This document shows positions 12,001-23,752 of a DNA stretch of 64,000 nt, piece after piece; within the stretch, counting starts at the first letter, position 1, and each line of letters starts with the position of its first letter. Origin of the DNA: Neodiprion pinetum (taxonomy: Eukaryota; Arthropoda; Insecta; Hymenoptera; Diprionidae); contig NC_060234.1 in the NCBI RefSeq assembly GCF_021155775.2, positions 2,046,001 to 2,110,000 on the forward strand. The letters run 5' to 3'. The position numbers and the translations under genes are program-made. The notes under the pieces are model-generated. The model worked only from the letters and a program-made list of their open reading frames with translations, was not told the origin of the DNA and did no database searches.

Positions 12001-12154
12001 CACGTTATACAACTTCCTGGAAGATTATGCGAAGACGAGAGAATTTCAATTTCACTTTCGAATATTATTTCTTGCCGTCATTTCTTCCATTGCCACGCGC
12101 TAAATGCAAGGTACAGTGCAGATCAAATAGTCATCATCGATGAGGTTTCTGGAA
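9063..12154. other. Noncoding DNA with a GC-rich block
   Basis: Includes a (TTC)n microsatellite at 9532-9564 and a GC-richer block at about 10440-10970. That block has overlapping open frames on both strands (10629-10970 plus, 10586-10903 minus) and could be a promoter or CpG-rich region. No protein motif or exon boundary is convincing. No gene is called. Confidence 0.35.
9532..9564. repeat. (TTC)n microsatellite
   Basis: About eleven uninterrupted TTC units. Confidence 0.9.
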
Positions 12155-12380
12155 TCTGAAAATAGTAATGCAAGGCCGGTTCTGGATACAGATTCCTACT
12201 ACCGATACACTTACCGACATCTCACCCAGACTCCAACCCTCCTCCGCGATTTTATCTTTCGGGTCGGTACAGCAGGGGTTGAACGCGGTGACGTCATCGC
12301 GAACAAGGGTTTGAGAATGGGTGAGTGTGTCAGTAGTAAAAATCTGTATCCAGAACCGGCCTAGTATTACTACTTCTGAA
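12155..12380. mobile_element. Short TIR element (MITE)
   Basis: The inverted ends aggccggttctggatacaga (12173) and its complement (ending 12362) are exact over about 20 bp. They continue inward imperfectly for another 30 bp and outward through agtaat. The interior of about 100 bp has no coding potential. The target duplication is unclear because the TIR runs into AT-rich flanks. Confidence 0.65.
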
Positions 12381-13452
12381 GTATCTGAGCGACAAACAAA
12401 TTATTCCCGAAAAACATGGAAGACGAAGACTTAGCTATAAGCAAGGTAAACAAACAGACAGACAGGGTTATATCTCAGACTTAAATGTCGTCGTCGTTGC
12501 TGGTTTGGCACCCTCGCTGTTAGGTGCTAGGTACTAAACGTGAGAACAACACGAAGTCACGTAATAACCCGTTGCTCAGGCTTTTTGTTTATCTACATCG
12601 TGCACTCGCGCCTCCTTCCATCTTTTCCACCTCTTTCTTCCTTTGAGTCGTCTTTCCACTGTGACGACTACTAGACATTCTTTCGGTTGAAGACCCACGT
12701 CGTCGTTGACTGCAATGCGCATGACGGTTCCTTGTTATACCCGCGTACTCTTTATTCTCTGTCGACGACGTTTCGGTTCAAACCATCACGCGGCTCTAGT
12801 CAAGTGAAAAGCAAAGTATTTCGTGACAGGAAAATAACCTTCGCTGTGTAATGCTGCTCTGAATAAGGATCAGTCAGACCGTGGATTCTTATTTTTAGAC
12901 CTCTGTCCCGGCTGCTCTTTCCTCCTATCTTATACATTTCGGCATTTCTGTTAATAGTAGGTGTGCGTATAGCCGGCTTACCACGCTCCGCATCCTTCTT
13001 CAACCCCCTTCGATAAATTATAGTAGTTCTGCTTCACGACTACTCTCGATGCTTGAAAGGACCACGATCATTACCAAGGGACAAGATTGATAAGATTTTC
13101 AGTAATACCAATTTTATTCAGTCGATAAATTGATCCTGGTTCTTTTCAAATCGATAGGCCATCTTTCAGAGCGGTACGAATCCCTGCGGGTGAAGATGTT
13201 TCTTGAATATTTACGGCTTACCTGTAACAAAAAGGGACGAACCGTTGTATGAATTTTAAAATTCATGCAATTGGAAAAATCCTTGTCGCTCATTATCTTA
13301 CAATGGGACTGGTACTAAGAGTTAACAATCGAACTTGTACAAAGGAATAACGACGCCCGTCAGAGCATAACTCCGAGCTTCTTATAACATGGGTAATAAA
13401 TTGTTTTCTGGTGGCGGTGCCGCAGCATTAAGCCATAATTGTGTCTGTCATT

Positions 13453-13480
13453 GTTATTATTATTATTATTATTATTATTA
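13453..13480. repeat. (ATT)n microsatellite
   Basis: A run of ATT triplets, followed by a second short run at 13490-13502. Confidence 0.85.
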
Positions 13481-13593
13481 GTGTCATCATTATTATTATT
13501 TTATTTTACCAAGCTTGTTTTCCGTCTACATGTATAACTAACGATCCTACTACCTGCAACAGTTGCGTCGTGTTTCTTTCCGGAAACTCGATG

Positions 13594-13650
13594 AGGAGAA
13601 AGAGAAAGAGAAAGAGAGACAGAGACAGAGACAAAGAGAGAGAGAGAGAA
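13594..13650. repeat. GA/GAGAAA purine repeat
   Basis: Imperfect (GA)n with GAGAAA and GAGACA variants. It is open in one frame as an Arg/Lys/Asp run, which is not evidence of coding. Confidence 0.8.
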
Positions 13651-15336
13651 GGATGCATGAATCATAACTACTTGGAAAACTTCTCCGAGAATATGGCGTG
13701 GCTGCGCGTTCTTCAACAACGCTGCCGAGATTTAGTCTCGAGTATGAAATATAGTGGTTGCAGATTCTGCGGTACGGTTAAAACGGAATGAGAAAAGAAA
13801 AGGTAAAGAAAAGAAACAGCTAGGAAGAGAAAAAGAGTAGGGACGTGGAAGGAAGTTCGGTTTAAAGCTGCAACACTTGCAGTACGTTGGGTTACCTTGT
13901 GTAATTTTTTTGGTTCGTTTTTTTTTCCCCCTACCTTTTCACGTGTACGCGTATAAAGTATAATACAAGTTCTGCAAACTTTTTTTTACGTTCTTGCGTT
14001 CCTTGTCTGAGCCTTATTTTTTTATTTCTTTTATTTTATTGCAATATCCATTTGTAACGGTAAGGTCTTTGGCCATCGTTCTTCAAAAACATCGATAGAT
14101 CCTGTGACGTATTTCACACGTGGTAATCCGAGGACGGGGTCAAAGGTCTGTTCATCCACCAATTTTTTATGTCGAAAGTAAATGTAGACAAATCGAGTCT
14201 GTGAAGGGAAGGGGAAAAAAGGTGCTGCTGGTCTTTTTTATTCGTTTTCTAGTTGAGAGAATTTCTCTTCATTTTTTCGATTTTCTTTGAAGAACGGTGT
14301 CTGGAAGACAGAGAGGGAGTCAATGGGATGTCAGTCGACGGACATCGCGTAATATATATTACAAAACGTATAACCTTATATTATACCCGTCAAAGGAAGA
14401 GAGAAAGTGAGGGAAAAAAGGGATCGGCACTCTGCACCGTGTCCTGAAAATACCGATGCTATTTTCTATTTTCTATTTTATATCGCTCGCTCCATAGACG
14501 ATGTTGAAGATTCTGCAGGGCTTCTTTCTTATATCCTCATCATTCGATCCTGCATTCCTCACTACCTACGTTACTGAAAAATAAAAAGAAAAAAAATTCC
14601 ATACCGTACGATGAACGTATTTTCATATCTCTTTTTCAACGAAATGAAGGTACAAAAAGGGGAAGAAATAGCCGACTTAGAGAAAATAGACGAGGTTTTG
14701 TTTCAAAATCATAAGAATTCCTGACAAACATAGAAGAAACGTTATATAAATTTTCGTAATATTTATTATATTTACTCAATTATTTTTTGAGCTTGAATTC
14801 CCTTTCTTTTTATACCATTCCTGAGGCTCTCCTCGAAAATTCCTTTGGGTTTATTTCAATAAGGGTAAGAAGCTCGAGGCACCCTCGAGCATACTCGGTG
14901 TGCAGAATCCAGGGTGATATAAACTCCTCCTGCCGCGTAACCGCGACCCTCGATGTCTAAGACTTCCTTCCTTCCTTCCTTCCTACTTCCGATCCTGCTT
15001 GTACGTCTGTCTCCTCCTCTATCGATGATAGCATATTCTTCTCCCTACTTTTCCGTCGATGATAGGATTCCACGTGATCATGGTCGTCCTCGATATGTGT
15101 GGTAGCACAACTGTATCCAACCGACCATACGGACCGGAAGATAACACGCGAAACCAATATACAATATACCTCACACATTTACGCAAGATGAGATACCGTG
15201 TGAAGCGTTCACTTTGCTGTACGTTACCTCTACGGATATCTCGACAGAGCCTTCGGAAAGCGTATATTCGGTCTCTCAACTCGAGTACCACTGGTAGGGA
15301 TCTTCGTACAGTTTAAAATGGCAATGGGTGAAGTTA

Positions 15337-15607
15337 TCGGTGTCATAGAACCAATGAAAACAGTCAAAAATACTTTACGTGTTTCCGCATTTTGAGAATA
15401 AGAAGATCAAGAAGATTCCTCAGAAGATCAGATACTAGATGTAATACGTCAGGACAGAAATGGAATCACTAGAAAGTCAAGGTGGAACACTGTCCTGATG
15501 TGCTTCATCAAGTATTTGATCTTCTGAGGAATCTTCTTGATCTTCTTCTCAAAATGCCGCAACACGCAAAGTATTTTTGATCGCTTGCATTGGTTCTGCG
15601 ACATCGA
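15337..15607. repeat. Long hairpin with stems of about 115 bp
   Basis: The left arm 15337-15458 and right arm 15490-15607 are inverted copies. Shared blocks include agaaccaatg, caaaaatactt, cattttgagaa, gaagatcaagaagattcctc and agaagatca. An inner stem (cgtcaggacag at 15448, ctgtcctgatg at 15490) leaves a loop of about 31 nt. A transcript would fold into an almost continuous long hairpin. It may be a hairpin-RNA locus or simply a foldback transposon. No TSD is evident. Confidence 0.75.
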
Positions 15608-17939
15608 GAACTTAAATTCATCAATTGGATGAGGTCGATAAAACATTTTAATTTATAATGACAAACTGGCCGTTGACTTGGGTTTGTAATGTATTTTGAT
15701 ATTTTTCCGCATTCCCGAATGGTAAAACGACCTATCAACAATAAAAAGCTTATAATTTTGCAGCCTCTAAGCTTCTACCTGATTTCCTCCGAATTATTTA
15801 CCGACACACTTACACGCGCCAATTAGAGAGAACGAGACGTCGGAAATCTGGGGTTGAATCACCCAATCGTGGAAAATTAGCGTCGAACATGCCCATCCAT
15901 ATGTATAAGCTGCGCAGTAATTCTCGGGGAAGGATACAAAGGACACTCACCGCCATCCGGCCCTCCGAATATCGTCGTCTCTTCTATCGAGGCTTCCATG
16001 GGGAATGGGATGAGGGTATTTTGCCCTCGGAGTGACAGGCGTGGGGTGAACGCGGTTCGCCGATTTTCACTCGGGGGTTCTGAAACTCCCCCGACGTCGC
16101 TCTGGTGTCTGCAGTCGACCGTCTGGAAAGGGAAGCCAAGGATGAGGACGAGGATGAGGATGAGGGTGAGGATGAGGAGGAAGAGGAGTTAGCCGTTTGT
16201 AAGGAAACCTCCGCACCCGCTAATTGAGGATTGTTTCTTGCGGCTCCGGTACAGGTTGTATAACTATACACTCGTCGCGGCTCTTGAGACGCGAACTTAT
16301 CAGCCCTCGAAAGAAGCTCGCTCTCTATTTCCATACCAGAGACTGAATTTCGAAGCTTAATGCCTCGGTTTCATCGGTATTCTTATACCTTCAATTGGAT
16401 TATAATTGCTCGGATTACGGTAGATTCAAGTGTCTAAAAAGTTTGACTATCTTCGCGGAATAATTAGGCGTATTATTAACTATACGTACGTATCGGTTCA
16501 ATCGATCACGTGGTCCACTTCTATCTTGATCATTTTTGTTAAGGTTTATATTGTTTGCGTATTGGGCGAAAGAGAAAGAAAAAATTCTGCAGCACTATAA
16601 CGAGACTCAGAGTTTGCTGCCGAAAGTGTACACGTTTTTTTGCCCCCATAACCATATATGTATAATCTTCGGGGTTCACTGGTGTAATATTTCAACGGGG
16701 GTGGTGGGGGTGTGGCACACATGACAAGTCTAGAGCCTCGTCGTACAATACCGTTGACGTGTTTTATTGGGAACGACGAGGACGTCGTGCGGACTCTCAG
16801 ATAATTTTAGCGATTCATATGGGGGAGAAAAGAAGAAGTAGATGAAAAAAAAAGAGAGAAGGAAAAATGCTCTCTACATCTTTCTCCTGCAGTCAAAGAG
16901 AGAGAGAGAGAGAGAGGGAGGGAGGGAGGCTGTTATACGGATGACGTCACGCGTTGACCAAACTATGCGAGGATGCACAGACTCAATTGAGAAGGGGGAC
17001 TTTAGCGAATCGATGCCAGTGTGTTAATGACACCCTGGAGATGCTGTTCCACCGCCCTAGGCGTACGAGAATTCACGACAACCCGGTGAACCGGAGGGTG
17101 AACGACACTTGGCCGGCGTGGGAGATAAGAGATCGTTGCAGTTTATTAAGAGGAAGAATATAGTATACAGAGGCATGAGAAGTGGAGTTGATAAAAATTA
17201 TTTATCTGCCAGCTGCCGGATTGTCATCGATAAATTTGATGACTCGGTCAAAAGTCCGAAATTTATCATCTTTTACCAGATGATGAAACGTGTCGGAACA
17301 TGTTCGTACAAATTACTTGAAGGACTTGTTTCATAAAGTGGTGATGGGTACCAATGGTGTGTAATGTTGTACAGTTGATGAACTCCAAAGCTTTGTGACC
17401 TCTTAGGAATACGATGATTAGTCTAAAGCATGATTAATTGACTTTTATCACGTCTGAATAACAATTATCGTTCGTGGTTTTGGATGAATTCGATCAGTTA
17501 CGATCGTTGTTCCCGATGCTCAGGTATTCCGACACTTTCCTGTGCATTCTTTGATCCCAGAATGGCACTCACAGGAAAAGCAACAAGGAATCGGAAGAAA
17601 AGTTTCAGACCTAACAAACTAGGAAACCCAGAGTGCTTGTTCATCCAACTCCAGTTGGAGTTAATTCAATAAACAACTTGTTCATTATACCGCAGTGGTG
17701 TGGAAAGGGCACAGAAGAAAAGAGGGTGTGCCGGACTTGTTCCGACGCCTTACCGGTCATGTACTATAAACCAGGCTTTCGAAAAGTAATCAGGTGGTCT
17801 CTTTAACATAATGTTGCACCGTCGCTGCGCTCTGTGTATCAACGATTTTTCTTAATTATTTGTTTTTTCTTTTTATAGTAAAATTCATTCAATAATTTCA
17901 ATTTTCTTACACACAAAATAGGAAGTTATAAAATAATGC
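15608..17939. other. Noncoding DNA with simple repeats
   Basis: Contains a (GATGAG)n-like tract at 16139-16190, whose antisense reads as a poly-Ser open frame, and GA/GGGA runs at 16898-16928. No exon was recognised. Confidence 0.4.
16139..16190. repeat. (GATGAG)n imperfect repeat
   Basis: Alternating GATGAG and GACGAG units. On the minus strand it gives a serine run in an otherwise unremarkable frame. Confidence 0.8.
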
Positions 17940-18235
17940 GACATTTTTTTTTTTTTTTCTTTAAACTTTTCTTATCGCGACTCGGGGTCCATCGAGGTGC
18001 GTGTGTTGCCTGAGCCTGATGCAGGGCCACCATCCCCGCTATTCCTCTAATCCAGAAATCGACGAGTATATGGAGGGCCGGTGAACCGGGGGTGGATAAG
18101 ATTCCCTCGGGACGTGGATCTGTCCCCAGGGTACCAGGGATATGCGAAGCCCGCTTCCCCCGAAACTGCGGCGATATAGGGGGTAGTGGGATACTTTTAC
18201 CATGGGAAACTACGGGGTGTTTTGATATCACAGGG
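17940..18235 (-). mobile_element. Possible 3' end of a poly(A)-tailed retroelement
   Basis: On the minus strand a GC-rich segment of about 270 bp, distinct from its AT-rich surroundings, ends in a run of about 15 A (plus-strand T run at 17946-17960). A 101-codon open frame (Pro/Gly-rich) crosses it. GC-rich sequence with a terminal A tract suggests a truncated non-LTR element or SINE. No target-site duplication could be matched, so the call is tentative. Confidence 0.35.
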
Positions 18236-18965
18236 TTGCGTTATTTGTAACGCTGTGAAACGGCGCAGGGCGGTAAATTTTTTTCACCATTTTTTCGCCA
18301 TGCGATATTCAAACAACGTGATACCTGGCTTATTAATTTGATACACTGCAATTTGATACTGTTACACGATTTTCGATTTGTCAGAGATTACCGAGATCGA
18401 TGTGAGTATGAGAGACTCGATTCAACCGCGACGATTCCGTGGCGGAAAGAAAATATAAGAAGAAAAAAAAAATAAAAAATAAAAAAAAAAAAAAGAAATG
18501 AAAGAGGAAAGGGCTAATAAAGCCACAAACGTAAATTGTATTGCGTTGCGTAGGGAACTTTCTTACCGACCAACCTAACCCAACGTAACGCGTACGACAT
18601 GTACATGACGCACATTGTGTGTATTGTCCCCCCCCCCCCCCCCCTTCATTCTTTCGTGTTTTTTCAGCTGGAGGTTGAATTTTTATTCCATGCGGGTGAA
18701 GGGAAGAAGTATTCTTGACGAGAAAAATTAATCGTCGTATCAATCTTTCCGCGGTTGATATTTTTAATTTTCATTAATCGTCGTACTACAAAATACAAGT
18801 GAGAAAGAAATAACGTGAAATTCCTTTTATCGGACGATCAAATTAATTCAATATAACAGAACAATGGATTTTACTGAATAACACATAGATTCAAATATTG
18901 CATCACTGGTTATGAAATTTTTTTTCCATGATGCTTTAGCACAGAATTTACATACAGTATATGAT
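18236..18965. other. Noncoding DNA with homopolymer tracts
   Basis: Holds an A-rich run at 18462-18494 and a C17 tract at 18628-18644. No gene is seen. Confidence 0.4.
18628..18644. repeat. Poly(C) tract
   Basis: Seventeen consecutive C, unusual in this AT-rich setting. A second C tract lies at 59345-59360. Confidence 0.9.
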
Positions 18966-19316
18966 ATAGACCGAGTCCATTTCAAATTTGAAATCGAGCA
19001 GACAGGTATACGCAATGTTATGGAGTTTTTCCAAATTGAATTTTGTTGTTTTTGAACGAAAAAAAGTGAACCTTAATTTTTTGTTTTCGACAAAAAAATC
19101 TGCTACAAAGTTGAGGCTATATATTTTTCAAGAACTTCAGTAGCGCGCGATTAAACGTTCGAATGGCCATAAATTCGTAGCAGATTTTTTCTTCGACAAC
19201 AAATGATTACGGGTCACTTGTTTTTCGTTCAAAAACAACATATTTCAACTTGGAAAAAATTCCATGACACTACGATTTCCTACCTCTTCGATTTGAAATT
19301 AATTCAATCTATAAAA
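18966..19316. mobile_element. Palindromic TIR element
   Basis: The arms 18966-19120 and 19165-19316 are imperfect inverted copies. Shared blocks are atttcaaat, tttttccaa, ttgttgtttttgaacgaaaa, gtga and aaatctgctac. The centre is only about 45 bp, so the whole unit folds back on itself. It has no coding capacity and is a nonautonomous foldback or MITE. Confidence 0.7.
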
Positions 19317-19718
19317 TACATATTATATATTATACAATTCAATTCCGTTCTGTTTCCATAAATTATTACTATTATTAATATAAACCGTATAACGATGAAA
19401 TTAACCCATAGCTATTATTACGGTGTCGGGGATCACGAAATGGTGGGAAGGGGTATTAGTCCGTTGCAGAGATAATTGTGATTACGGGAATCGTTAATCT
19501 GTTAATGGACTAGTCGACAACCCCCACACCCCCACCCCGCCCTTCTAGAACCCATGAAACCCACGCGTGGCATGTAAATGTAGGTAACAAGTGATACACA
19601 CTGTGTAGTAGATATAATACGGATGGGAAATTTGCACGCGGTTACTCTCCTCGGTTTCGGATTCGTCACGCGTCGCTAAATGGAGTTTCACCCCTCTCTC
19701 TCTCTCTCTCACTCTCTT

Positions 19719-19749
<31 letters not shown>

Positions 19750-20268
19750 TTCTGTTCTCTGACATAATACGTGGATATGTATATATAGATATGGGTGTGC
19801 ATATCACACGCACACGTGACCACGCTTTTGGGAGGTTTACCTTGTACGTAATATGTCGGTGCAGGAATCGGGTATATAACGTACATTCGGAGGGTGTCAC
19901 GTGACTCGCGTTTACCCTCCTCATTCTGTTGAGGACCGCAACGCCATTACGTTATTGCACGGAACCTCATGTCGAGCGCAAACTGTCGTGTTATCGTAAT
20001 TATCATTATCATTATCATTGTGATTATCATTATCTTCCTCACTGTTTCATCTGCATTTCGGACAGCCGCGCGACAACGAAATACGGAAAACAAAGACGGA
20101 GCGTGGGAGAGAGAGAGATTGAGGAATATAGACTGAACCCGGGTGCCAAAGAGTTGACGACAACGAGGTTCTACGGGAAATTTCCAAGTCCAAGCGCCGA
20201 ATTAAGATATCTTCGATTGGGAGTTTTGAGGGGAAAAAACGAAGGAACAATTTTTCACATACGCGCTA
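19317..20268. other. Noncoding DNA with a (TC)n tract
   Basis: Includes (TC)n at 19693-19752 and an ATTATC-rich stretch at about 19997-20032. The 156-codon frame at 19929-20399 runs across the duplication border and has no motif. The last bases before 20269 (acaatttttcacatacgcgc) match the 3' flank of other family members. Confidence 0.45.
19693..19752. repeat. (TC)n microsatellite
   Basis: Pyrimidine repeat with small interruptions. Confidence 0.9.
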
Positions 20269-20553
20269 TTTTATTTTTCAACGCAACGTGTTGCAGGGTG
20301 GAATACATATTGTTGTTACTATTGTTATTATCGTTGTTACAAATTAGACATGTTTTTTCACATCTTCAGTTTCGGTGTTTGAATTCAAGCTGTATTTGAA
20401 CAGGATACTGGAACGCAGATCGCAGGTAAAACTTGCGCGTAACTCGGTCGAAGGTGTGAAGATTCATTTATGTGTATATATGTAAGTCTGCATACGTATG
20501 CGTCGCGTTGAAACGAGACACGGCTGACAATCAGTTTTCGATCGGTAACTGAT

Positions 20554-20652
20554 CTAGTCAGTTTTGATTTTGCCATTTGAGGCATCAGCGACGGCAAAGA
20601 TCGCGCCAAAGACTCCAACGGTCAGAATCAGCAACAGCTTGATCGAATTCAT
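20554..20652 (-). CDS. 32-aa secreted mini-precursor, copy A2
   Basis: ATG at 20652 to TAG at 20554 on the minus strand gives a 32-aa product that appears identical to A1. It has a hydrophobic signal peptide over residues 2-23 and an eight-residue tail SNGKIKTD. Exon 1 is at about 20771-20732, the 78-bp intron at 20731-20654, and the acceptor sits one base before the ATG. TATATAA is at 20802-20796 and AATAAA at 20275-20270. It heads the minus-strand series A2, D, C, B-left. The stop falls where B has its acidic region, and the sequence after the stop aligns with the 3' UTR of B (ccgtgtct shared). That is consistent with an internal loss of the mature coding part. Function unknown. Confidence 0.6.
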   Translation of the reverse strand: MNSIKLLLILTVGVFGAIFAVADASNGKIKTD

Positions 20653-20731
20653 GCTGCGAAAGTACAAGGATTATTTATCGTTTGTCACTCGTCGAGGAAG
20701 GTGGCCGATTTTAGCGAGGCTTTTGACTTAC

Positions 20732-20802
20732 TTTGATGATTTTAGCGGGTCAACGAAGATTTTCCAACTATGCTCTATGCCCGCATTTCTGTCGTTTATA
20801 TA
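20732..20802 (-). promoter_or_regulatory. Core promoter and noncoding exon 1 of A2
   Basis: TATATAA at 20802-20796, predicted start near 20771 (TAGTTGG), donor GTAAGT directly after 20732. Same as the A1 promoter. Confidence 0.65.
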
Positions 20803-21879
20803 CCCGCGTGTTTGCCGCGTCGAAACGCTTCGCGTCCTCAGACACGGGCAATAATTATTTTACCGTTGGCGATAAAAGCGGCGCGATCGTGTCGAACGCG
20901 TAAAAATTGCGACAGAAAAGACGAAATGATAATAAAATTTGCCGACAGTAATAACTTTATCAATCCCGAAGCAAGCCTGTGAATAATTATCGCGAACACG
21001 GTTCTTCGATACGCGTCGACCTTCGTTTATAAGCTCGAATCGCTTCCCCTTATCACAGGATTCAATCTCTCTGCAATGATTGTGGATGTTTGGTGGACCT
21101 GGAGGGCTGCGAATTCCGTCGCATATTACACACTCGGGTCGCAATAAGGGTGAAGCTCTACCGATGATCGAAGGCTACACCCTCCAGGCGTTGCATGCAA
21201 GTATTCTCTGCCGATCAGCCCGCCGAGAATTTCACTTCATCTCCGTACGACGAATCCCGTCGCCGCCAAATTTTCATCGGCCCTTTGTCGTTGTTGTTGT
21301 ATTTTCTCGTCATTCGGGACAATTTGGTGGATGAGAAACTTTTCCGGAGGTGTTTTCGTTCCTACGAATTGAGCATTTTTTTCTCTTCGTCGGAAAAATT
21401 ATCGTCTCGGTAAGTTCCTGATCGTGTCGCACGATCTTGGCGTAAAATTTTATCACGCGGCGTGTACGATTCGAACGATTCTTATCATTTTCGTTTATGT
21501 TACTTCCGGATTTACTGCAGAAGTCGTCGCAGCGGTGCGAGTTCAAGATAAAAATTTTAATAGCATCGCAGGACACGTTATTTCTAGATGGGATCGTTTC
21601 GTGACCGAAAGGAATCACGACTTGTCGCGTGCAAAATCATTTACAAGTATTTTGGAAAACAACTTATGCAGGTGAATATTAGAAATTCATCCTAATCTTT
21701 GAATTTTTCAAGATAATCCAATGATGCTTGAAACGCGAACGTGAAAGAATTCTAAATACGTAACAAACAAGAACATCGAAGACGACGTTGGTCGGTGAAA
21801 AAAGTGTAGCATAAATTTTTCGTTCCAAAATTTTCATATTCATTTTTCACTTTCAGACCCATTAGCTAAATTCGCTCGA
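20803..21879. other. Upstream region of A2 and spacer to pseudogene D
   Basis: To 21498 this is the duplicated block. From 21499 to about 21670 it aligns with lower identity to 6877-7050. The rest is unassigned spacer. No additional gene is seen. Confidence 0.45.
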
Positions 21880-22105
21880 TTAATTGCTGCTGGAATTTGA
21901 ATCGCTAGTGGATGATGAGTCAGCGTTTTCAGAATCTGTTTCGCTGCTTGAACTTGACTTGCTATCGGAGGATGAAACTTTGGACGTTGAATCGTTTTCG
22001 GAACTTAACTGGCTGCTCGAACTTGCCTCGCTACCACTGTTTGATATGCTCGAATCGCTGGAACTTATCGAATTGCTTGAACCGTTTGAGCGTAGTAATT
22101 TTCAT
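21880..22105 (-). pseudogene. Decayed Ser-rich family member D (signal peptide lost)
   Basis: On the minus strand ATG at 22105 reads MKITT and then goes out of frame to an early stop. In another frame, codons from about 22088 to TAA at 21880 give a roughly 68-residue Ser/Asn/Asp-rich chain (SNGSSNS start, SSSDSKSSSSS core) resembling the mature part of C. The expected signal-peptide codons between the ATG and this chain are missing. The acceptor, CCGCAG|C ATG in other members, reads CCACGGCATG here, so the AG is lost. An exon-1-like sequence (ttggaagatcatcttcgacg) survives near 22250-22220. This is a relic of an acidic Ser-rich gene unless an unseen exon supplies a new leader. Confidence 0.65.
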
Positions 22106-22599
22106 GCCGTGGAATCGGTCGCAAAAATATACAGATGATTTGTTATTTATCAAGAAGACTGATTGTTTTTAATTAAATTTTTTTCCTGAAGGCTCTTAAC
22201 TCTCATCCAGCTTATACTTGTTAGTTCGTCGAAGATGATCTTCCAACAACTTTTCACCCTGGTATTTTCAACACTTACACAAGCCGACGAGTTACTTACG
22301 AAGACAATTCGTACCTCACGATTTTAACTTGACACATTTTACGAGTCGTTTAGTCCCGCCAATGTTTTATTTATTTATCCTCTTATCGCCAGCAAATTTT
22401 AACCTGGTGTCTGCGTGTGGATGCGGATAATCGTTGAATCGAGTTGCACGAAAACGTTCTTTATTCTAATCTTGATGTGGGAATCTTCGAAGTTATAGAC
22501 ACTTTTTGAGAAAACATAACATTTCTGAAAAACAAAAAATTTGAAAAAAAAAATGTACGAATTAGGAAACACGTAATCGTTTTGTTCAGGAAAAGTAAT
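22106..22599. other. Degenerate exon 1 and promoter of D, then spacer
   Basis: The decayed exon 1 lies at about 22220-22260. The segment 22285-22330 (gtacctcacgattt core) recurs at about 24714-24768 upstream of gene C. The D and C genes with their 5' flanks are therefore old tandem duplicates. Confidence 0.5.
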
Positions 22600-22868
22600 A
22601 ATTAAGAAGGAAAAAGTATATGTTTGTCGGTAAAATAATGAATATCGATTTATTTCCGGTAGGACCCGAAGTTCAAATTAACTTAAAATTTTCTTGCACA
22701 TCATTTTGTTGCAAAATTCTGTAAGCCTTAGATTTTTTCATGCCGGAGTTTTTCGGACGGACCGACATACTGACATATTTCGAAAATACCTGTTTTTCGA
22801 ATTCTAGAGGTTCGAAAACTTGAAGATTTGTGAAATTAGAAAAAGTGATTTTCGATCGAAATTAATAT
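22600..22868 (-). repeat. Dispersed repeat, copy 2
   Basis: Reverse-complement match to 3541-3812. It sits between pseudogene D and the next duplication segment, so it probably inserted into the cluster spacer. Confidence 0.65.
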
Positions 22869-23752
22869 TTTTTTTTTTATATCACCAACAATGATGAAAA
22901 GTGAAAATTCGAATGTAACAAATCGAAAGAATTCACTTCTACGTTATTCAATATTGATTCTCATCGTCTCTGGTTTTTTCACTCCCGTATTGAAAACCGG
23001 AATTAATAATAACGCTAGCGTCAAGTCAAGAATTTCAACCGTATCAGATCGGTGGAAACGAATCCTTAAACATCAAATTCGGTTATGAGATTGTTTTCCA
23101 ACTAACTTCTTCTTCAATTTGAAATCCATTTCATCAGGAATAACAGTTTTGAATATTATAAGGCTCAGGAACGATTGTCTTTTTGGGATTATTTTGGAAT
23201 AGGATTTAGGCAAACAAACAAATTAACAATTTTTCATGTAACCGCAATTCTATTTCATACGCAAGACGTCGATATATGTAGGATACAGAGTAGGCACGTA
23301 TTGTTTATGTGAAGGAATTATTCTAAATTCATGTATATTCTAACCTAATCGAGAATCGACCTTGCCGGAAAACGGGTTCTAAGTGCAGAGTTACTTAAAG
23401 CTAGTTAGTTTCAAGTAGGTCCAACACTTTTCGGATAGGATAACTATGTCAGATCAATTTATTACACCAGCAAAATTTCATTTACCATGTAGCGTGTAGA
23501 CGCGAATAAATTATACATACTGTTATTGGGCCTTTGAATTGCAGCTCCACAAAGAGATTCGTGTAATTATAATTTTTGATGAAACAATCTTATGGAGATG
23601 TCGGTGGACGTTATAAATTAAGTATCAAAATGAGACATCACCGAGTTTTCGTTGCGAGATTTCTTTTCAATCTTTCACTTTAAAATGGATTCCAACCCCG
23701 ACTCGGTGTCCTTCACTAGTGTAGAAAGCAGACCAGAAGAGCCATCGGAAGT
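22869..23752. other. Spacer with segments of the cluster duplication
   Basis: About 22950-23110 (a tattgaaaaccggaattaa block) aligns with 25400-25610 (tactgaaaacaggaattaa), the region beyond the 3' end of B-left. About 23225-23290 resembles family 3' flanks (acaatttttcatgtaaccgc), with a degenerate poly(A) position. This is the downstream region of gene C. Confidence 0.5.

Larger units (their letters stand above)
12381..15336. other. Noncoding DNA with microsatellites
   Basis: Holds (ATT)n at 13453-13480 and a GA-rich run at 13594-13650. Open frames such as 13441-13791 simply translate these repeats. No gene is recognised. Confidence 0.4.
20269..21498. repeat. Near-identical duplicated block, copy 2
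   Basis: This is the partner of 5647-6876. On the left its flank stays homologous to other family members (compare 25700-25740), whereas the 6-kb copy breaks off. This copy is therefore in the ancestral cluster context and the 6-kb copy is probably derived. Confidence 0.9.

Noticed and set aside
18381..18743. 120-codon minus frame with poly-Phe and poly-Gly
   Set aside because: It translates homopolymer A and C tracts.
19929..20399. 156-codon plus frame
   Set aside because: It runs across the boundary of the duplicated block at 20269 and has no homologous frame in the 6-kb copy.
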